Below are positions 52,854 to 60,553 of a DNA stretch of 64,000 nucleotides, one piece after another. Position numbers and translations under genes: made by a program. Every line of letters starts with the position of its first letter. The stretch's first letter is position 1. The stretch is from contig NZ_OZ245041.1 in the NCBI RefSeq assembly GCF_965224175.1, positions 62,001-126,000 on the forward strand. Reading direction: 5' to 3'. This DNA is from Kordia sp965224175 (GTDB lineage: Bacteria > Bacteroidota > Bacteroidia > Flavobacteriales > Flavobacteriaceae). A model generated the notes under the pieces. That model did no database searches, had not been told where the DNA came from, and saw nothing but the letters and a program-made list of their open reading frames with translations.

Positions 52854-53099
52854 CTATGAAAGTAGTAAGTTGTAAATCTTATTTAATAGTTGCATTATGA
52901 AGTAAAACAATAAAGCCCCAATTAGTCCGCTGAAAAAGAAAAGAACGATGTCAAAAAAGAAATCACTTCTGTAACTTTTTAAATATAGCTCAGCATATTT
53001 ATCAAAACTATAAAAAGTTATCGCCCAACTTGTTCCAAATAGAGCTGAGATTGCTGCCGACTTTAAAAAGAATACAAAGTGTTTTAAGTAGAATTGCAT
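52854..53099 (-). CDS. Small two-helix membrane protein, 81 aa
   Basis: Starting at ATG 53099 (the frame extends six codons upstream), the protein has two long hydrophobic stretches: FLKSAAISALFGTSWAITFY near 13-32 and FFFDIVLFFFSGLIGALLFYF near 48-70, with a short polar loop (KYAELYLKSYRS) between. The family is not recognised. Composition is extremely Phe-rich, as in many small inner-membrane proteins. A membrane role is all that can be stated. Confidence 0.5.
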   Translation of the reverse strand: MQFYLKHFVFFLKSAAISALFGTSWAITFYSFDKYAELYLKSYRSDFFFDIVLFFFSGLIGALLFYFIMQLLNKIYNLLLS

Positions 53100-53318
53100 A
53101 AAGGTAAAAATACACAAAAGATTTATAATTGTTTCCGCAGATGTTTAGAACGTAGCGTTATGTCAATTCTATTTTATGATTTTAATATCCATTTATCATT
53201 AAAAAGTGACTAGAAATACAAAATCTTAATATTTTCTTAAATTTATAATCTTTCGTCTGTGATTTTTGTGTAAAAAGTTTGATCTTCGCTTTTTATAAGT
53301 TTAAAAAATGCTTTGAAT

Positions 53319-53789
53319 ATGACAATGCAAAAACGCGATGTATTGCAATATGAAGATGAATTTGTATCGTTGTATATTAATATTTTGAACCCTTATTTTG
53401 AAGCATTTCCTGAGCGATTGGTGCGAACAGAAGGTTTCATTACATCATTAAGACGTGGTTACTTTGCTGAATACGTGATAAGAGAGAAAAGTTTGTATGT
53501 CACTTCTTTAAAGAGATTTATAGGTTTTGATAGAGAGAAAAAAGAATTGATAGCAGAGAGTACACTTGATATTGCTTTTCCCAATACAAAAAAATGCAAT
53601 TTCTTTTCAGGTTGGATTGAATTGAATAAACATTCTAAAGCGGCTGAAGCTGGAAATATTAAACTTATTGAAATAAAAAATGGTGATTTTGTAAAAGAAC
53701 TTACATTATCGAAAACCGAATATAAAACATTACAAGAAACAACAGCATACAAGGATTTTGAAAAGAAATATTCTTTTATGTGGTACTAA
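53319..53789 (+). CDS. Hypothetical protein, 156 aa
   Basis: A soluble protein starting MTMQKRDVLQYEDEFVSLYI (ATG 53319 or 53325). It has no signal peptide, membrane segment or recognised motif. An ERLVRTEGFITSLRRGYFAEY region suggests mixed alpha and beta structure. It lies 34 bp upstream of the lipocalin-like gene on the same strand, which may be an operon. Confidence 0.6.
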   Translation: MTMQKRDVLQYEDEFVSLYINILNPYFEAFPERLVRTEGFITSLRRGYFAEYVIREKSLYVTSLKRFIGFDREKKELIAESTLDIAFPNTKKCNFFSGWIELNKHSKAAEAGNIKLIEIKNGDFVKELTLSKTEYKTLQETTAYKDFEKKYSFMWY

Positions 53790-53823
53790 TAAATAGAGAA
53801 ATAACAATACAAAATCAATAATA

Positions 53824-54195
53824 ATGAAACATATTAAAGCAATAGTACTTGTCGTAACCATATTTAGTTTTTTATCATTCCAAAAAGCAGATTCTGTAGA
53901 AGGAAAGTGGGAATTGATCAAAATGGAAACAGCAGATGGTGAAGTAAGAGAGTCTACAGGACGTTGGATGGGATTTTTGGCTGATGGAGAATTGCAAGGA
54001 GGAAATACTCCAGGAACCATTAACAGAACAGGAACTTGGTCATATAATGAAGAGACACAAGAATTAACAATCGGATCAGATAAAAACCTATCTGGAGAAG
54101 GAACATTTAAAGTAGATTGGATTGACAAAGACAACATGAAGCTACTCATCCAACAAGGAAGAAAAGTATATTTAACAAGAATCAAAGAAAAGTAA
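53824..54195 (+). CDS. Secreted lipocalin-like protein, 123 aa
   Basis: A signal peptide (MKHIKAIVLVVTIFSFLSF) precedes a small beta-barrel-like domain beginning VEGKWELIKMETADGE, the pattern of the lipocalin-like (DUF4488/lipocalin_5-type) proteins of Bacteroidota, with the strand repeat NRTGTWSYNEETQELTIGS and the closing VYLTRIKEK. The ligand is unknown. It is likely periplasmic or surface exposed. A RimK-like gene follows after 33 bp. Confidence 0.72.
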   Translation: MKHIKAIVLVVTIFSFLSFQKADSVEGKWELIKMETADGEVRESTGRWMGFLADGELQGGNTPGTINRTGTWSYNEETQELTIGSDKNLSGEGTFKVDWIDKDNMKLLIQQGRKVYLTRIKEK

Positions 54196-54228
54196 ATGTT
54201 TACCCAGCATGGGTAAGATTATCATATA

Positions 54229-55050
54229 ATGAAAACAATTTTAGTCGTCAACGGAGAGAAGTATTGGAAAGATATTTTGCCTGCATATAATGTGGTTCAA
54301 AAATCAATTCAACACACTTCTTGGATACTTAAATCAGGGAAACTACATGTGGCAGATGCAGATGGCGTTGTGCAACCTGATGCTATTTTATGGCGTGTTG
54401 GCGCTATCAAACCTAGTGAAATTCAACGAACTGCTTTAAACCTCATCGAATTAGCAGGAATTCCTTGTGTAAATTCGCCAGCAACCTTAAAAATTGGTTA
54501 TGATCGTTTGTCAATGTTAGCTACGATTAAAAGTTTAGGTTTACCAGTAATTGATTTTAATGTAGTTACCAAGTCTACGCATTTAAAAAATATTAAGCTC
54601 GATTTTCCTTTTGTAGTCAAAGTTGGAAATTATCATGGCGGATATGGAAAAGTGTTAGTAGAAGATGAACGTAAGTGGCAAGACATCAAAGATTTACTGT
54701 TTGTTACTGAATATTACATTACCATTGAACCGTACATAAAATACGTACGCGACATTCGATACATTGCCATCAACGATAAAGTTTGGGCCATGTCACGAAA
54801 AGGTAAGTTTTGGAAAGCTAATATTGAAACGACTGACTTTGAGGAGTTTGATCCTGAAGAAGCTTTAGTAAACGATTTGAAGCGTTTGCAAAATGCTATT
54901 GGAGCAGATATTATTGCGATTGATATTCTAGAAGAAGAAAACGGAAAACTTCATATTGTAGAATACAATGATATTCCAGGTTTATCTGGTTTTTCAGACG
55001 AATTAAAGTATGAACTAGCTGCAGTACTTACCAGGGCATTGGAGCATTAA
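54229..55050 (+). CDS. RimK-like ATP-grasp ligase, 273 aa
   Basis: ATP-grasp enzyme of the RimK type, which joins a carboxylate to an amine through an acyl phosphate. Visible are the N-terminal Rossmann-like domain, PCVNSPATLKIGYDRLSML (about 80-98), the nucleotide-binding FPFVVKVGNYHGGYGKVLV with its Lys and Gly-rich loop, VRDIRYIAINDKV, and the metal-binding Asp/Glu/Asn of IIAIDILEEENGK and IVEYNDIPG. The substrate is not known; possibilities include protein glutamylation, cofactor modification and peptide ligation. It is followed by a hairpin. Confidence 0.85.
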   Translation: MKTILVVNGEKYWKDILPAYNVVQKSIQHTSWILKSGKLHVADADGVVQPDAILWRVGAIKPSEIQRTALNLIELAGIPCVNSPATLKIGYDRLSMLATIKSLGLPVIDFNVVTKSTHLKNIKLDFPFVVKVGNYHGGYGKVLVEDERKWQDIKDLLFVTEYYITIEPYIKYVRDIRYIAINDKVWAMSRKGKFWKANIETTDFEEFDPEEALVNDLKRLQNAIGADIIAIDILEEENGKLHIVEYNDIPGLSGFSDELKYELAAVLTRALEH

Positions 55051-55091
55051 GCTTCATCCAAAACGTTTCAAACAAAATTTCTAACTATTTA

Positions 55092-55131
55092 AGAAAGTAC
55101 ATTTTCGATACGCGTCGAAGTACTTTTCTGT
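55092..55131 (+). terminator. Hairpin after the RimK-like gene
   Basis: agaaagtac ... ttcga-tacgcg-tcgaa ... gtacttttct forms a two-part stem, ending in a short T run. Plausible terminator. Confidence 0.65.
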
Positions 55132-55195
55132 GGAATGAAGTTTCAAACACAATCTAAATCAAATTTAAAAAGTAAAAAATTAAAAATATAAAAGC

Positions 55196-56146
55196 ATGTT
55201 TACAGCAGAAGTAAAAAGTAGGATAGGAGAAGACATTGCAATTATGGTACGTCCAGACAATCACCCATGGAATTACCTTTGTGAATGCGGTGATGCCATG
55301 GATATTACCGTGAAAGAATTTCAAAATGCAAATGCAATATTTATAAGTCATACACACATAGATCATTTCGTGAATTTCGATGCTGTGATTCGTCATCAAT
55401 TAGGAATTCAACGTCGTGTTGTAATTTGCGGTCCGGAAGGAATTGCGCAACAAGTACAATCGAAAATAAAAAGTTATTCTTGGAATCTCATTCAGGAAGG
55501 TGCAATTAGCTACGAAATCAGAGAATTGGTTTCCGAAAACGAAATTGTAGTTTACGAAGTAGAACCGCCAGTTTGGGAGCTAAAAAAGCTAAAAACCATC
55601 AAAGGAAACACCATTTTTGAAGAAAAAGGATTTCAAGTAAGTGCGATCTTATTGGATCATAAAATTCCAACACTAGCGTATAAATTTCAAGAACATGATA
55701 CTGTAAAAATTGATATCAAAGCAAGTGGTTTTAGAGGTGGAAAATGGGTAAAAGAACTCAAAGAGGCTTTTGAACAAAATGATGCAGAAAAGATGATTCA
55801 GGTGGAAGACAAAGAGTTCAAAGCAAATGAGTTGTTTCAATGGTTGCACGTACAAAAAGGTGACACTGTAGGAATCATTATGGATCATGCAGCAAACGCA
55901 GCTAATCATTCGAAAATCAAAGCACATTTCGCGAATGCGAGAAAAGTTTTTATCGAGAGTTTTTACAAAGATGAAGACAAAGAACAAGCGGAAGCAAACT
56001 ATCATAGTTACGCGTCAATGTCTGGAAGAATCATGAAAGAATCTAACATTGAAGAACCAGTTCCGGTGCATTTTTCTAGAAAATACAAGGAAGAAGATAT
56101 TGCGCAATTGATGAACGAATTCAATAACGCGTTGATCAATTCATAA
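55196..56146 (+). CDS. MBL-fold metallo-hydrolase (RNase Z-like), 316 aa
   Basis: Metallo-beta-lactamase fold protein with the zinc motif SHTHIDHF (H52, H54, D56, H57), a later VSAILLDHKIPTLAYKF with a His ligand, and the GIIMDHAANAANHSK region with Asp/His ligands. The layout resembles RNase Z-type MBL enzymes, but the long exosite arm of tRNase Z is not evident, and the organism may have a separate rnz gene. The substrate could be RNA or a small molecule. No signal peptide. ATG 55196. Confidence 0.85.
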   Translation: MFTAEVKSRIGEDIAIMVRPDNHPWNYLCECGDAMDITVKEFQNANAIFISHTHIDHFVNFDAVIRHQLGIQRRVVICGPEGIAQQVQSKIKSYSWNLIQEGAISYEIRELVSENEIVVYEVEPPVWELKKLKTIKGNTIFEEKGFQVSAILLDHKIPTLAYKFQEHDTVKIDIKASGFRGGKWVKELKEAFEQNDAEKMIQVEDKEFKANELFQWLHVQKGDTVGIIMDHAANAANHSKIKAHFANARKVFIESFYKDEDKEQAEANYHSYASMSGRIMKESNIEEPVPVHFSRKYKEEDIAQLMNEFNNALINS

Positions 56147-56219
56147 CGTTTCCTAAATTAAGTTGAGCGTTTACTCATTAGAGGTTTCATGCCATCAGAA
56201 CACACTGTAGTTTTGAGGT

Positions 56220-57101
56220 ATGAAACCTTTTTTATATTTAATTATCGTGTTTGTTTTAGTGAGCTGTTCTAGGACTTCTCATTGGAATTGTTTGCAGACT
56301 CCTGTGGGAAATATTGAAGTTAATCAAATGATAAAGCTGTTTCCCAGAAAAAAAATCATTGATACTAACGTATACAAATCTGTAGAAATTTACGAATACA
56401 GTTTTAAAAGAAACAGAATCATAAAAGATAGTATTTTATTGGTACGTAGAAACTTAACAAAATTATTATTGGAGATTAACGGACATATTATTGAGAGATC
56501 AAATTATCAAAAAGAAAATGCACTTCTTGCAACTTTACTGAAAGATAGAATTAACCATTTAAAAGGGGAAAAAAAGTATGATGTACAAGGAAACATTATA
56601 GAGAGAAATACATATACACGGAATAAGGTGTTGTATTACAAAACGCTATATACGTATGATAGTTTGACGCAGTTACTCACTTTGGAAGAACGATTTCAGT
56701 ATTATCCTAATAAGACTCCCACATTCGATCAAAAAATAGTATATCTATATGATGGACAATTTCTAGTAAAAGAAATAGTGAATTTTTGTGATTCTGATAG
56801 TAAACTAACAAAATTATACAATCAAAAAGGTCAAACTATAGATTATAAGAGTGAAACTTTTAAAAATGATACACTTACACATTGCTGGGGATTGCGTTCG
56901 CTTTATCGAGATGATAAATTGTATAAAGAAGAACATTACGGGTCAGACCGTATAGGCATTATAACCAAATACTATTACAATCATAATGATATGCCGATAA
57001 TTGGTTTTTCTTATAATCCATCGAATGGAAAGCCAACACATTTAGTTCATTATTATTATTCGGATAAAACAGTGACAGATGAAATTAACCCTAATTACTA
57101 G
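56220..57101 (+). CDS. Lipoprotein of unknown function, 293 aa
   Basis: Signal peptide with lipobox (MKPFLYLIIVFVLVSC) and then SRTSHWNC, so it is lipid-anchored. The mature part has many repeated polar segments with Lys, Asn and Tyr, resembling the MORN/toxin_15-like repeat proteins of Bacteroidota (YDVQGNIIERNTYTRNKVLY), but the repeat is not firm. It is followed by another lipoprotein gene 5 bp on, so the two form an operon and are likely surface or periplasmic partners. Confidence 0.7.
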   Translation: MKPFLYLIIVFVLVSCSRTSHWNCLQTPVGNIEVNQMIKLFPRKKIIDTNVYKSVEIYEYSFKRNRIIKDSILLVRRNLTKLLLEINGHIIERSNYQKENALLATLLKDRINHLKGEKKYDVQGNIIERNTYTRNKVLYYKTLYTYDSLTQLLTLEERFQYYPNKTPTFDQKIVYLYDGQFLVKEIVNFCDSDSKLTKLYNQKGQTIDYKSETFKNDTLTHCWGLRSLYRDDKLYKEEHYGSDRIGIITKYYYNHNDMPIIGFSYNPSNGKPTHLVHYYYSDKTVTDEINPNY

Positions 57102-57106
57102 AAGTG

Positions 57107-57670
57107 ATGAAACCTTTTGTATTGTTGCTTGTTTTCTTTCTGATGATAAGTTGTAGTTCAATATCTACACCTTGTTATTTTGGAGTTTTATCTTTAAATG
57201 AACATACGCGTAGTAATGATTCTACAGATTTGAAATTACAAGAAGGATATAAAAAGCACATAGCAACAGAAACTGAACGTATCGAACGACTTCATTTTTT
57301 TAATAGTAGAGTTTCTATCAACAGAAAACTGAAGGCAATGAAAGAAGAAATTCGTACTCGTACGGCGTATGTATTTCCGTCAAAACGAATACAAACAAAA
57401 GATGGTAGAGAAATTGTTTCATCATCAACTGCATGTGAAATTATTTTTATGGTTGTTATTCGTAACGGACATTATTTAATAAATTTTTCTAAACTCTCCG
57501 AATCTAACAAGCGACTTCAACTCTTGAATGAAGAAAATGTAGATTCGATTACTGTTTTACAAAGTAGAAATGTAGCTGCATTGTATGGATTTTCAGGTAG
57601 ATGTGGAGTTGTTATTTTACACGCTCACGATAAGAAACTAAAAAACGAATTAAGTAAATTGGAGTTTTAA
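57107..57670 (+). CDS. Lipoprotein with TonB-plug-like C-terminal segment, 187 aa
   Basis: ATG 57107 (one codon after an in-frame GTG) gives a lipobox signal MKPFVLLLVFFLMISC then SSISTPC. The middle is Arg/Lys-rich (NSRVSINRKLKAMKEEIRT). The end, DSITVLQSRNVAALYGFSGR then CGVVILHA, resembles the plug-domain pattern (SITVLKDASA-AIYGSRGA-GVILI) found in TonB-dependent receptors of Bacteroidota, but no barrel follows. It could be a detached plug-like regulator (inference) or a chance likeness. Operon with the lipoprotein before it. Confidence 0.65.
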   Translation: MKPFVLLLVFFLMISCSSISTPCYFGVLSLNEHTRSNDSTDLKLQEGYKKHIATETERIERLHFFNSRVSINRKLKAMKEEIRTRTAYVFPSKRIQTKDGREIVSSSTACEIIFMVVIRNGHYLINFSKLSESNKRLQLLNEENVDSITVLQSRNVAALYGFSGRCGVVILHAHDKKLKNELSKLEF

Positions 57671-57759
57671 TTATTTTAGCAAATATCTATTAAAAATAAA
57701 TATTTATTGTTTTTCAATAAAAATTTGCCGTTATTTGATGTGTAACTAAAAATCACATC

Positions 57760-58281
57760 ATGAACTCAAAAACGGAAAAACTACTCAAACTCATGCGATT
57801 CCTTGCATGGCTTGCTTTCATTGGATTGTTAATTAAAGCAGGCGCAATTATCATGTCGTTTGGCGTAAGTATTCAAAACCCTGAAGCCGCAAAAGATTTA
57901 TACAAAGGCATGGATTTATCACGTTATGCAGATTATAATTTTGCTAATTATGTCATCATCGTTTTATGTTATATTTTTCTCTATTTGATGCAAGCGTATA
58001 TTGCTTTGTTTATGACAAAACTATTGAGTGCAATTAATATGGAAAAACCGTTTACGCAAGCGGTTGTTGATTTGCTAAAAAAGATCAGTGTTACCATTTT
58101 TGGTGTATGGATTTTGGCAATGTTGCATAATGCTCATGTAATCGGATTAGAAAAATATGCACAAATTGATGCAGCGCCTTTTGCAAGCGAATATATATTC
58201 TTAGCAGGAATTGTATATGTGTTGGCACAATTATTTAAAAGAGGCGTTGAAATGCAAGCGGAAAACGAATTAACAGTATAA
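57760..58281 (+). CDS. DUF2975 membrane protein, 173 aa
   Basis: Four hydrophobic segments (FLAWLAFIGLLIKAGAIIM, VIIVLCYIFLYLMQAYIALF, VTIFGVWILAMLHNAHVIGL, FLAGIVYVLAQLFKRGVEM) match the DUF2975 family. This family is encoded beside small Xre-type regulators in many bacteria, exactly as here: the HTH gene starts 2 bp after its stop. The exact function is not known; membrane signalling to the regulator is suggested by the pairing. Confidence 0.85.
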   Translation: MNSKTEKLLKLMRFLAWLAFIGLLIKAGAIIMSFGVSIQNPEAAKDLYKGMDLSRYADYNFANYVIIVLCYIFLYLMQAYIALFMTKLLSAINMEKPFTQAVVDLLKKISVTIFGVWILAMLHNAHVIGLEKYAQIDAAPFASEYIFLAGIVYVLAQLFKRGVEMQAENELTV

Positions 58282-58283
58282 AT

Positions 58284-58487
58284 ATGGAAATTGTAGTAAA
58301 CTTAGATGTGATGATGGCAAAGCGGAAAATGTCACTCAATGAACTTTCGGCAAAAGTTGAAGTTACTTTATCAAACCTATCTATATTAAAAAATGGGAAA
58401 GCCAAAGCGGTTCGTTTTAGTACATTGGCAGCAATCTGTAAAGCTTTAGACTGTCAGCCAGGTGATATTTTGGAATATGTTGCCTAA
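58284..58487 (+). CDS. Small Xre/HTH regulator (YozG-type), 67 aa
   Basis: Single helix-turn-helix domain: LDVMMAKRKMSLNELSAKV then LSNLSILKNGKAKAVRFSTL and AICKALDCQPGDILEYV at the end, the classic Cro/C1-type ending. No ligand domain. It overlaps neither neighbour but lies 2 bp after the DUF2975 gene, so the two are coexpressed. Such pairs probably regulate their own promoter. Confidence 0.9.
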   Translation: MEIVVNLDVMMAKRKMSLNELSAKVEVTLSNLSILKNGKAKAVRFSTLAAICKALDCQPGDILEYVA

Positions 58488-58509
58488 CTTATAGCAAATT
58501 TATTAGTAG

Positions 58510-58815
58510 ATGACAGGAATTAACTATAACAAATGGGCATTTCACTTTTCCATATGGATTATGATTATGTATAGTATACAACTCTACGTAAGTATGAATC
58601 ATCTTTACATATTTGCATACAACACAGAACGTATTACACAGGTAATGCGTGCTTTAAGTGTAATTACATTACTACTTCTTTTAGCTTCGCTTATATGTTT
58701 AATGCTTAGTTTAGTCAACAAGCAAAAAATGAATTATCAATTTTGGATCGCAGCTATTGTTTTAGCATTTTATTTTTTACAAATTGCTTTCTTTTTACAC
58801 TTTACTTTTTATTAA
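58510..58815 (+). CDS. Small membrane protein, 101 aa
   Basis: Three hydrophobic segments (WAFHFSIWIMIMYSIQLYV, VITLLLLLASLICLMLSLV, WIAAIVLAFYFLQIAFFLHF) with a short N-terminal polar stretch MTGINYNK. The family is not recognised. It follows the HTH gene after 22 bp and its TAA shares a base with the next ATG (TAATG). Likely an operon member with the DUF2975/HTH pair. Confidence 0.6.
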   Translation: MTGINYNKWAFHFSIWIMIMYSIQLYVSMNHLYIFAYNTERITQVMRALSVITLLLLLASLICLMLSLVNKQKMNYQFWIAAIVLAFYFLQIAFFLHFTFY

Positions 58816-59156
58816 TGGAAAAACAACACAATTTATTCTCTTACGGAACATTACAACTTGAAAAAGTCCAATTAGAATCATTTGGTCGAAAATTACTTGG
58901 TGAAAAAGATACTTTGGTTGGTTTTAAATTGAAACAATTGCGAATCACTGACGAAGCTGTTTTAGCGATCAGTCAAGAAGAATTTCATCCAATTGCCATT
59001 CAAACAAACAACACAGATGATCATATTTCTGGAACTTTATATAAAATTTCTGAAAAAGAATTGCAGCAAGCAGATCGTTACGAAGTGTCAGATTATAAAA
59101 GGGTTGAAGCTACTTTTCAATCTGGAAAAAAAGGATGGATTTATATTAAATCTTAA
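58815..59156 (+). CDS. Gamma-glutamylcyclotransferase-like (AIG2-type) protein, 113 aa
   Basis: The ATG at 58815 is chosen because the upstream 24 codons lie in the preceding gene in another frame. The domain starts with the family motif FSYGTLQ (residues 8-14) and continues with FGRKLLGEKDTLVGFKLKQL, then ISGTLYKISEKELQQADRYE, in which the catalytic Glu (DRYE) is present. Relatives act on gamma-glutamyl amides or similar peptides; the substrate here is unknown. Confidence 0.85.
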   Translation: MEKQHNLFSYGTLQLEKVQLESFGRKLLGEKDTLVGFKLKQLRITDEAVLAISQEEFHPIAIQTNNTDDHISGTLYKISEKELQQADRYEVSDYKRVEATFQSGKKGWIYIKS

Positions 59157-59163
59157 AATTTAA

Positions 59164-59194
59164 TTGTTAAAGTTAGGAATCCTAACTATATTTG
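59164..59194 (+). promoter_or_regulatory. Promoter with MarR-type operator before the CPVC protein gene
   Basis: TTG (59164-59166), 20 bp, TATATTTG (59187-59194) is a full Bacteroidota promoter. The palindrome GTTAGGAATCCTAAC (59172-59186) fills the spacer, the position of a repressor operator. Related sites lie at 59478-59492 and 60504-60518. Confidence 0.65.
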
Positions 59195-59227
59195 TTCCGC
59201 AATAATGCAAAAACTAAAAATATACAC

Positions 59228-59461
59228 ATGAGTACATCAATTTTTTATCATGCAGGTTGTCCTGTATGCGTAAGTGCAGAACACGACATTGTAAACTTAA
59301 TTGGAAGCGACAATGTAGAAATCGTAAACATTGGAGAAGATAAAACCAGAATAGCAGAAGCTGAAAAAGCAGGTGTAAAGTCAGTTCCAGCGTTGCTAAC
59401 ACCAACAAAAAATGTATTACATCTTAATTTTGGAGCTTCTATTGAAGATGTAAAAGCTTAA
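59228..59461 (+). CDS. Small thioredoxin-like protein with CPVC motif, 77 aa
   Basis: The ATG at 59228 is preferred over upstream codons, giving MSTSIFYHAGCPVCVSAEHD, a glutaredoxin/thioredoxin-like start with the redox pair C-P-V-C and the cis-Pro region GVKSVPALLTP. The protein is short, covering about one thioredoxin fold, with no signal peptide. It could exchange disulfides or handle metals or sulfane sulfur. It is the first gene after a promoter containing a palindromic operator, and the gene set ends in marR, so it is probably repressed by that regulator (inference). Confidence 0.82.
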   Translation: MSTSIFYHAGCPVCVSAEHDIVNLIGSDNVEIVNIGEDKTRIAEAEKAGVKSVPALLTPTKNVLHLNFGASIEDVKA

Positions 59462-59477
59462 TTTTTTAATTTAAATA

Positions 59478-59492
59478 GTTAGGAGTCCTAAT
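59478..59492 (+). promoter_or_regulatory. MarR-type operator, second copy
   Basis: GTTAGGAGTCCTAAT differs from the first operator only at the centre and last base. It is 18 bp before the ATG of the following gene. A TAATTTAA box overlaps its end, a weak match to the -7 consensus. Confidence 0.5.
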
Positions 59493-59510
59493 TTAAAATA
59501 GAGGATAATT

Positions 59511-60233
59511 ATGAAATCAATTTTGGTATCAATTAGTACAGTATTCTTCTTTGCAATTAGCACGAGTTCTTGTGCGCAAGAAAGTCCATATATAAATGAT
59601 GATTTTCTTATCAAAGAAGTAAAAGTGAGTCACAAAGCAGATTTAGCAGTAACTGTTTGGGAAATTAATGTTTCTGGAAAAGCAGGAAATACTACGCCGA
59701 TAAAGGTAGGACAACTTGATGGTGCACCAGTTTTGGGCTATGTATTTCCGACAACCTTGCAACCAACCGATGTTGGGTTTAGTAAAACCGATGGAATTGT
59801 AGCTTTGGCACTAACATCACATCCAGATTTTGATGATACGCCCTTATGGGATGAGAATTCAGATAAAATATTTGATAATGATGGAATTGTTTGGCATCCG
59901 CATTGGGTAGTTTTACACAAAGACGAACGTGTTGCGGGCGGACTTTCTGTAAAGCAAATTCGAAAAGATGACAAAACAGTTGTATTGCCACCAACAAATC
60001 CAGGAATGCCAATGTATATGGATTCTCCAGGATATCCAGTAGTGACAAAAAATAACACTATAAAAGTGATTGTTCCTGATTATAGAATCAACAATAAAAC
60101 AACTTTTAACTATGATGGTGTTGCTGCTTTTATGAAAGTAAATACGAGTAATAAGAATCTACCAATGTTAGGTGTTTATGAAGTATTTAGTGTTGCGAGC
60201 GGAAATTTGTCATTACCTTATAAAGTACAATAA
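59511..60233 (+). CDS. Secreted hypothetical protein, 240 aa
   Basis: Signal peptide (MKSILVSISTVFFFAISTSS) with the Cys in SSCAQE allowing a lipoprotein reading. The mature domain (KADLAVTVWEINVSGKAG, GYVFPTTLQPTDVGF, then the HPHWVVLHKDER region near 130-150) is beta-rich and contains several His residues that may bind metal, though no family is recognised. It sits between two operator-bearing sites in the MarR-linked locus, so exposure to the same signal is likely. Confidence 0.7.
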   Translation: MKSILVSISTVFFFAISTSSCAQESPYINDDFLIKEVKVSHKADLAVTVWEINVSGKAGNTTPIKVGQLDGAPVLGYVFPTTLQPTDVGFSKTDGIVALALTSHPDFDDTPLWDENSDKIFDNDGIVWHPHWVVLHKDERVAGGLSVKQIRKDDKTVVLPPTNPGMPMYMDSPGYPVVTKNNTIKVIVPDYRINNKTTFNYDGVAAFMKVNTSNKNLPMLGVYEVFSVASGNLSLPYKVQ

Positions 60234-60235
60234 TT

Positions 60236-60499
60236 ATGAAAGTTTCAGTTTGGGATACGTATGTAAAACGTACAGATAATCGTGTGATGCACTTTGATAT
60301 TTTAGTGCCAAGCGATGTAACGGAAGAAGATAAGATATTTTCTTACGGAAATGATTATTTAGCATCTAAAGCAATTAAAGAAGCTAGATTAACTACGAAA
60401 GAATGTAAATTTTGTCATATCGCAAAAGCTTCAGACGAAGTAATAACCGCGATTGAGGAAAAGGGTTATTTTATTATTGAAATGGAAAATTGTAATTAA
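60236..60499 (+). CDS. DUF2024 family protein, 87 aa
   Basis: A short protein starting MKVSVWDTYVKRTDNRVMHF, matching the DUF2024 family: an alpha-beta fold with a conserved C-terminal CKFCHIAKASDEV including two cysteines (C-x-x-C) and the ending KGYFIIEMENC. The function is unknown. It starts 2 bp after the secreted protein gene, so they are coexpressed. Its stop is followed by the promoter and terminator-like hairpin before marR. Confidence 0.85.
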   Translation: MKVSVWDTYVKRTDNRVMHFDILVPSDVTEEDKIFSYGNDYLASKAIKEARLTTKECKFCHIAKASDEVITAIEEKGYFIIEMENCN

Positions 60500-60522
60500 T
60501 TTAATTAGGATTACTAACTTTG
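60490..60522 (+). promoter_or_regulatory. marR promoter with third operator
   Basis: TAACTTTG at 60515-60522 matches TAnnTTTG, with TTG at 60490-60492 at a slightly long 22-bp spacing. ATTAGGATTACTAAC (60504-60518) resembles the other two operators at 12 of 15 positions and overlaps the -7 box, consistent with autorepression. Confidence 0.5.
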
Positions 60523-60553
60523 CCTGTCGAAAATTAACTTCGGCAGGCTTTTT
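60522..60553 (+). terminator. Hairpin between the DUF2024 gene and marR
   Basis: gcctgtcgaa and ttcggcaggc pair (one G-T) around an aattaac loop and are followed by five T residues. It ends right at the marR ATG (60554), so it terminates the upstream operon and may also affect the marR leader. Confidence 0.75.
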
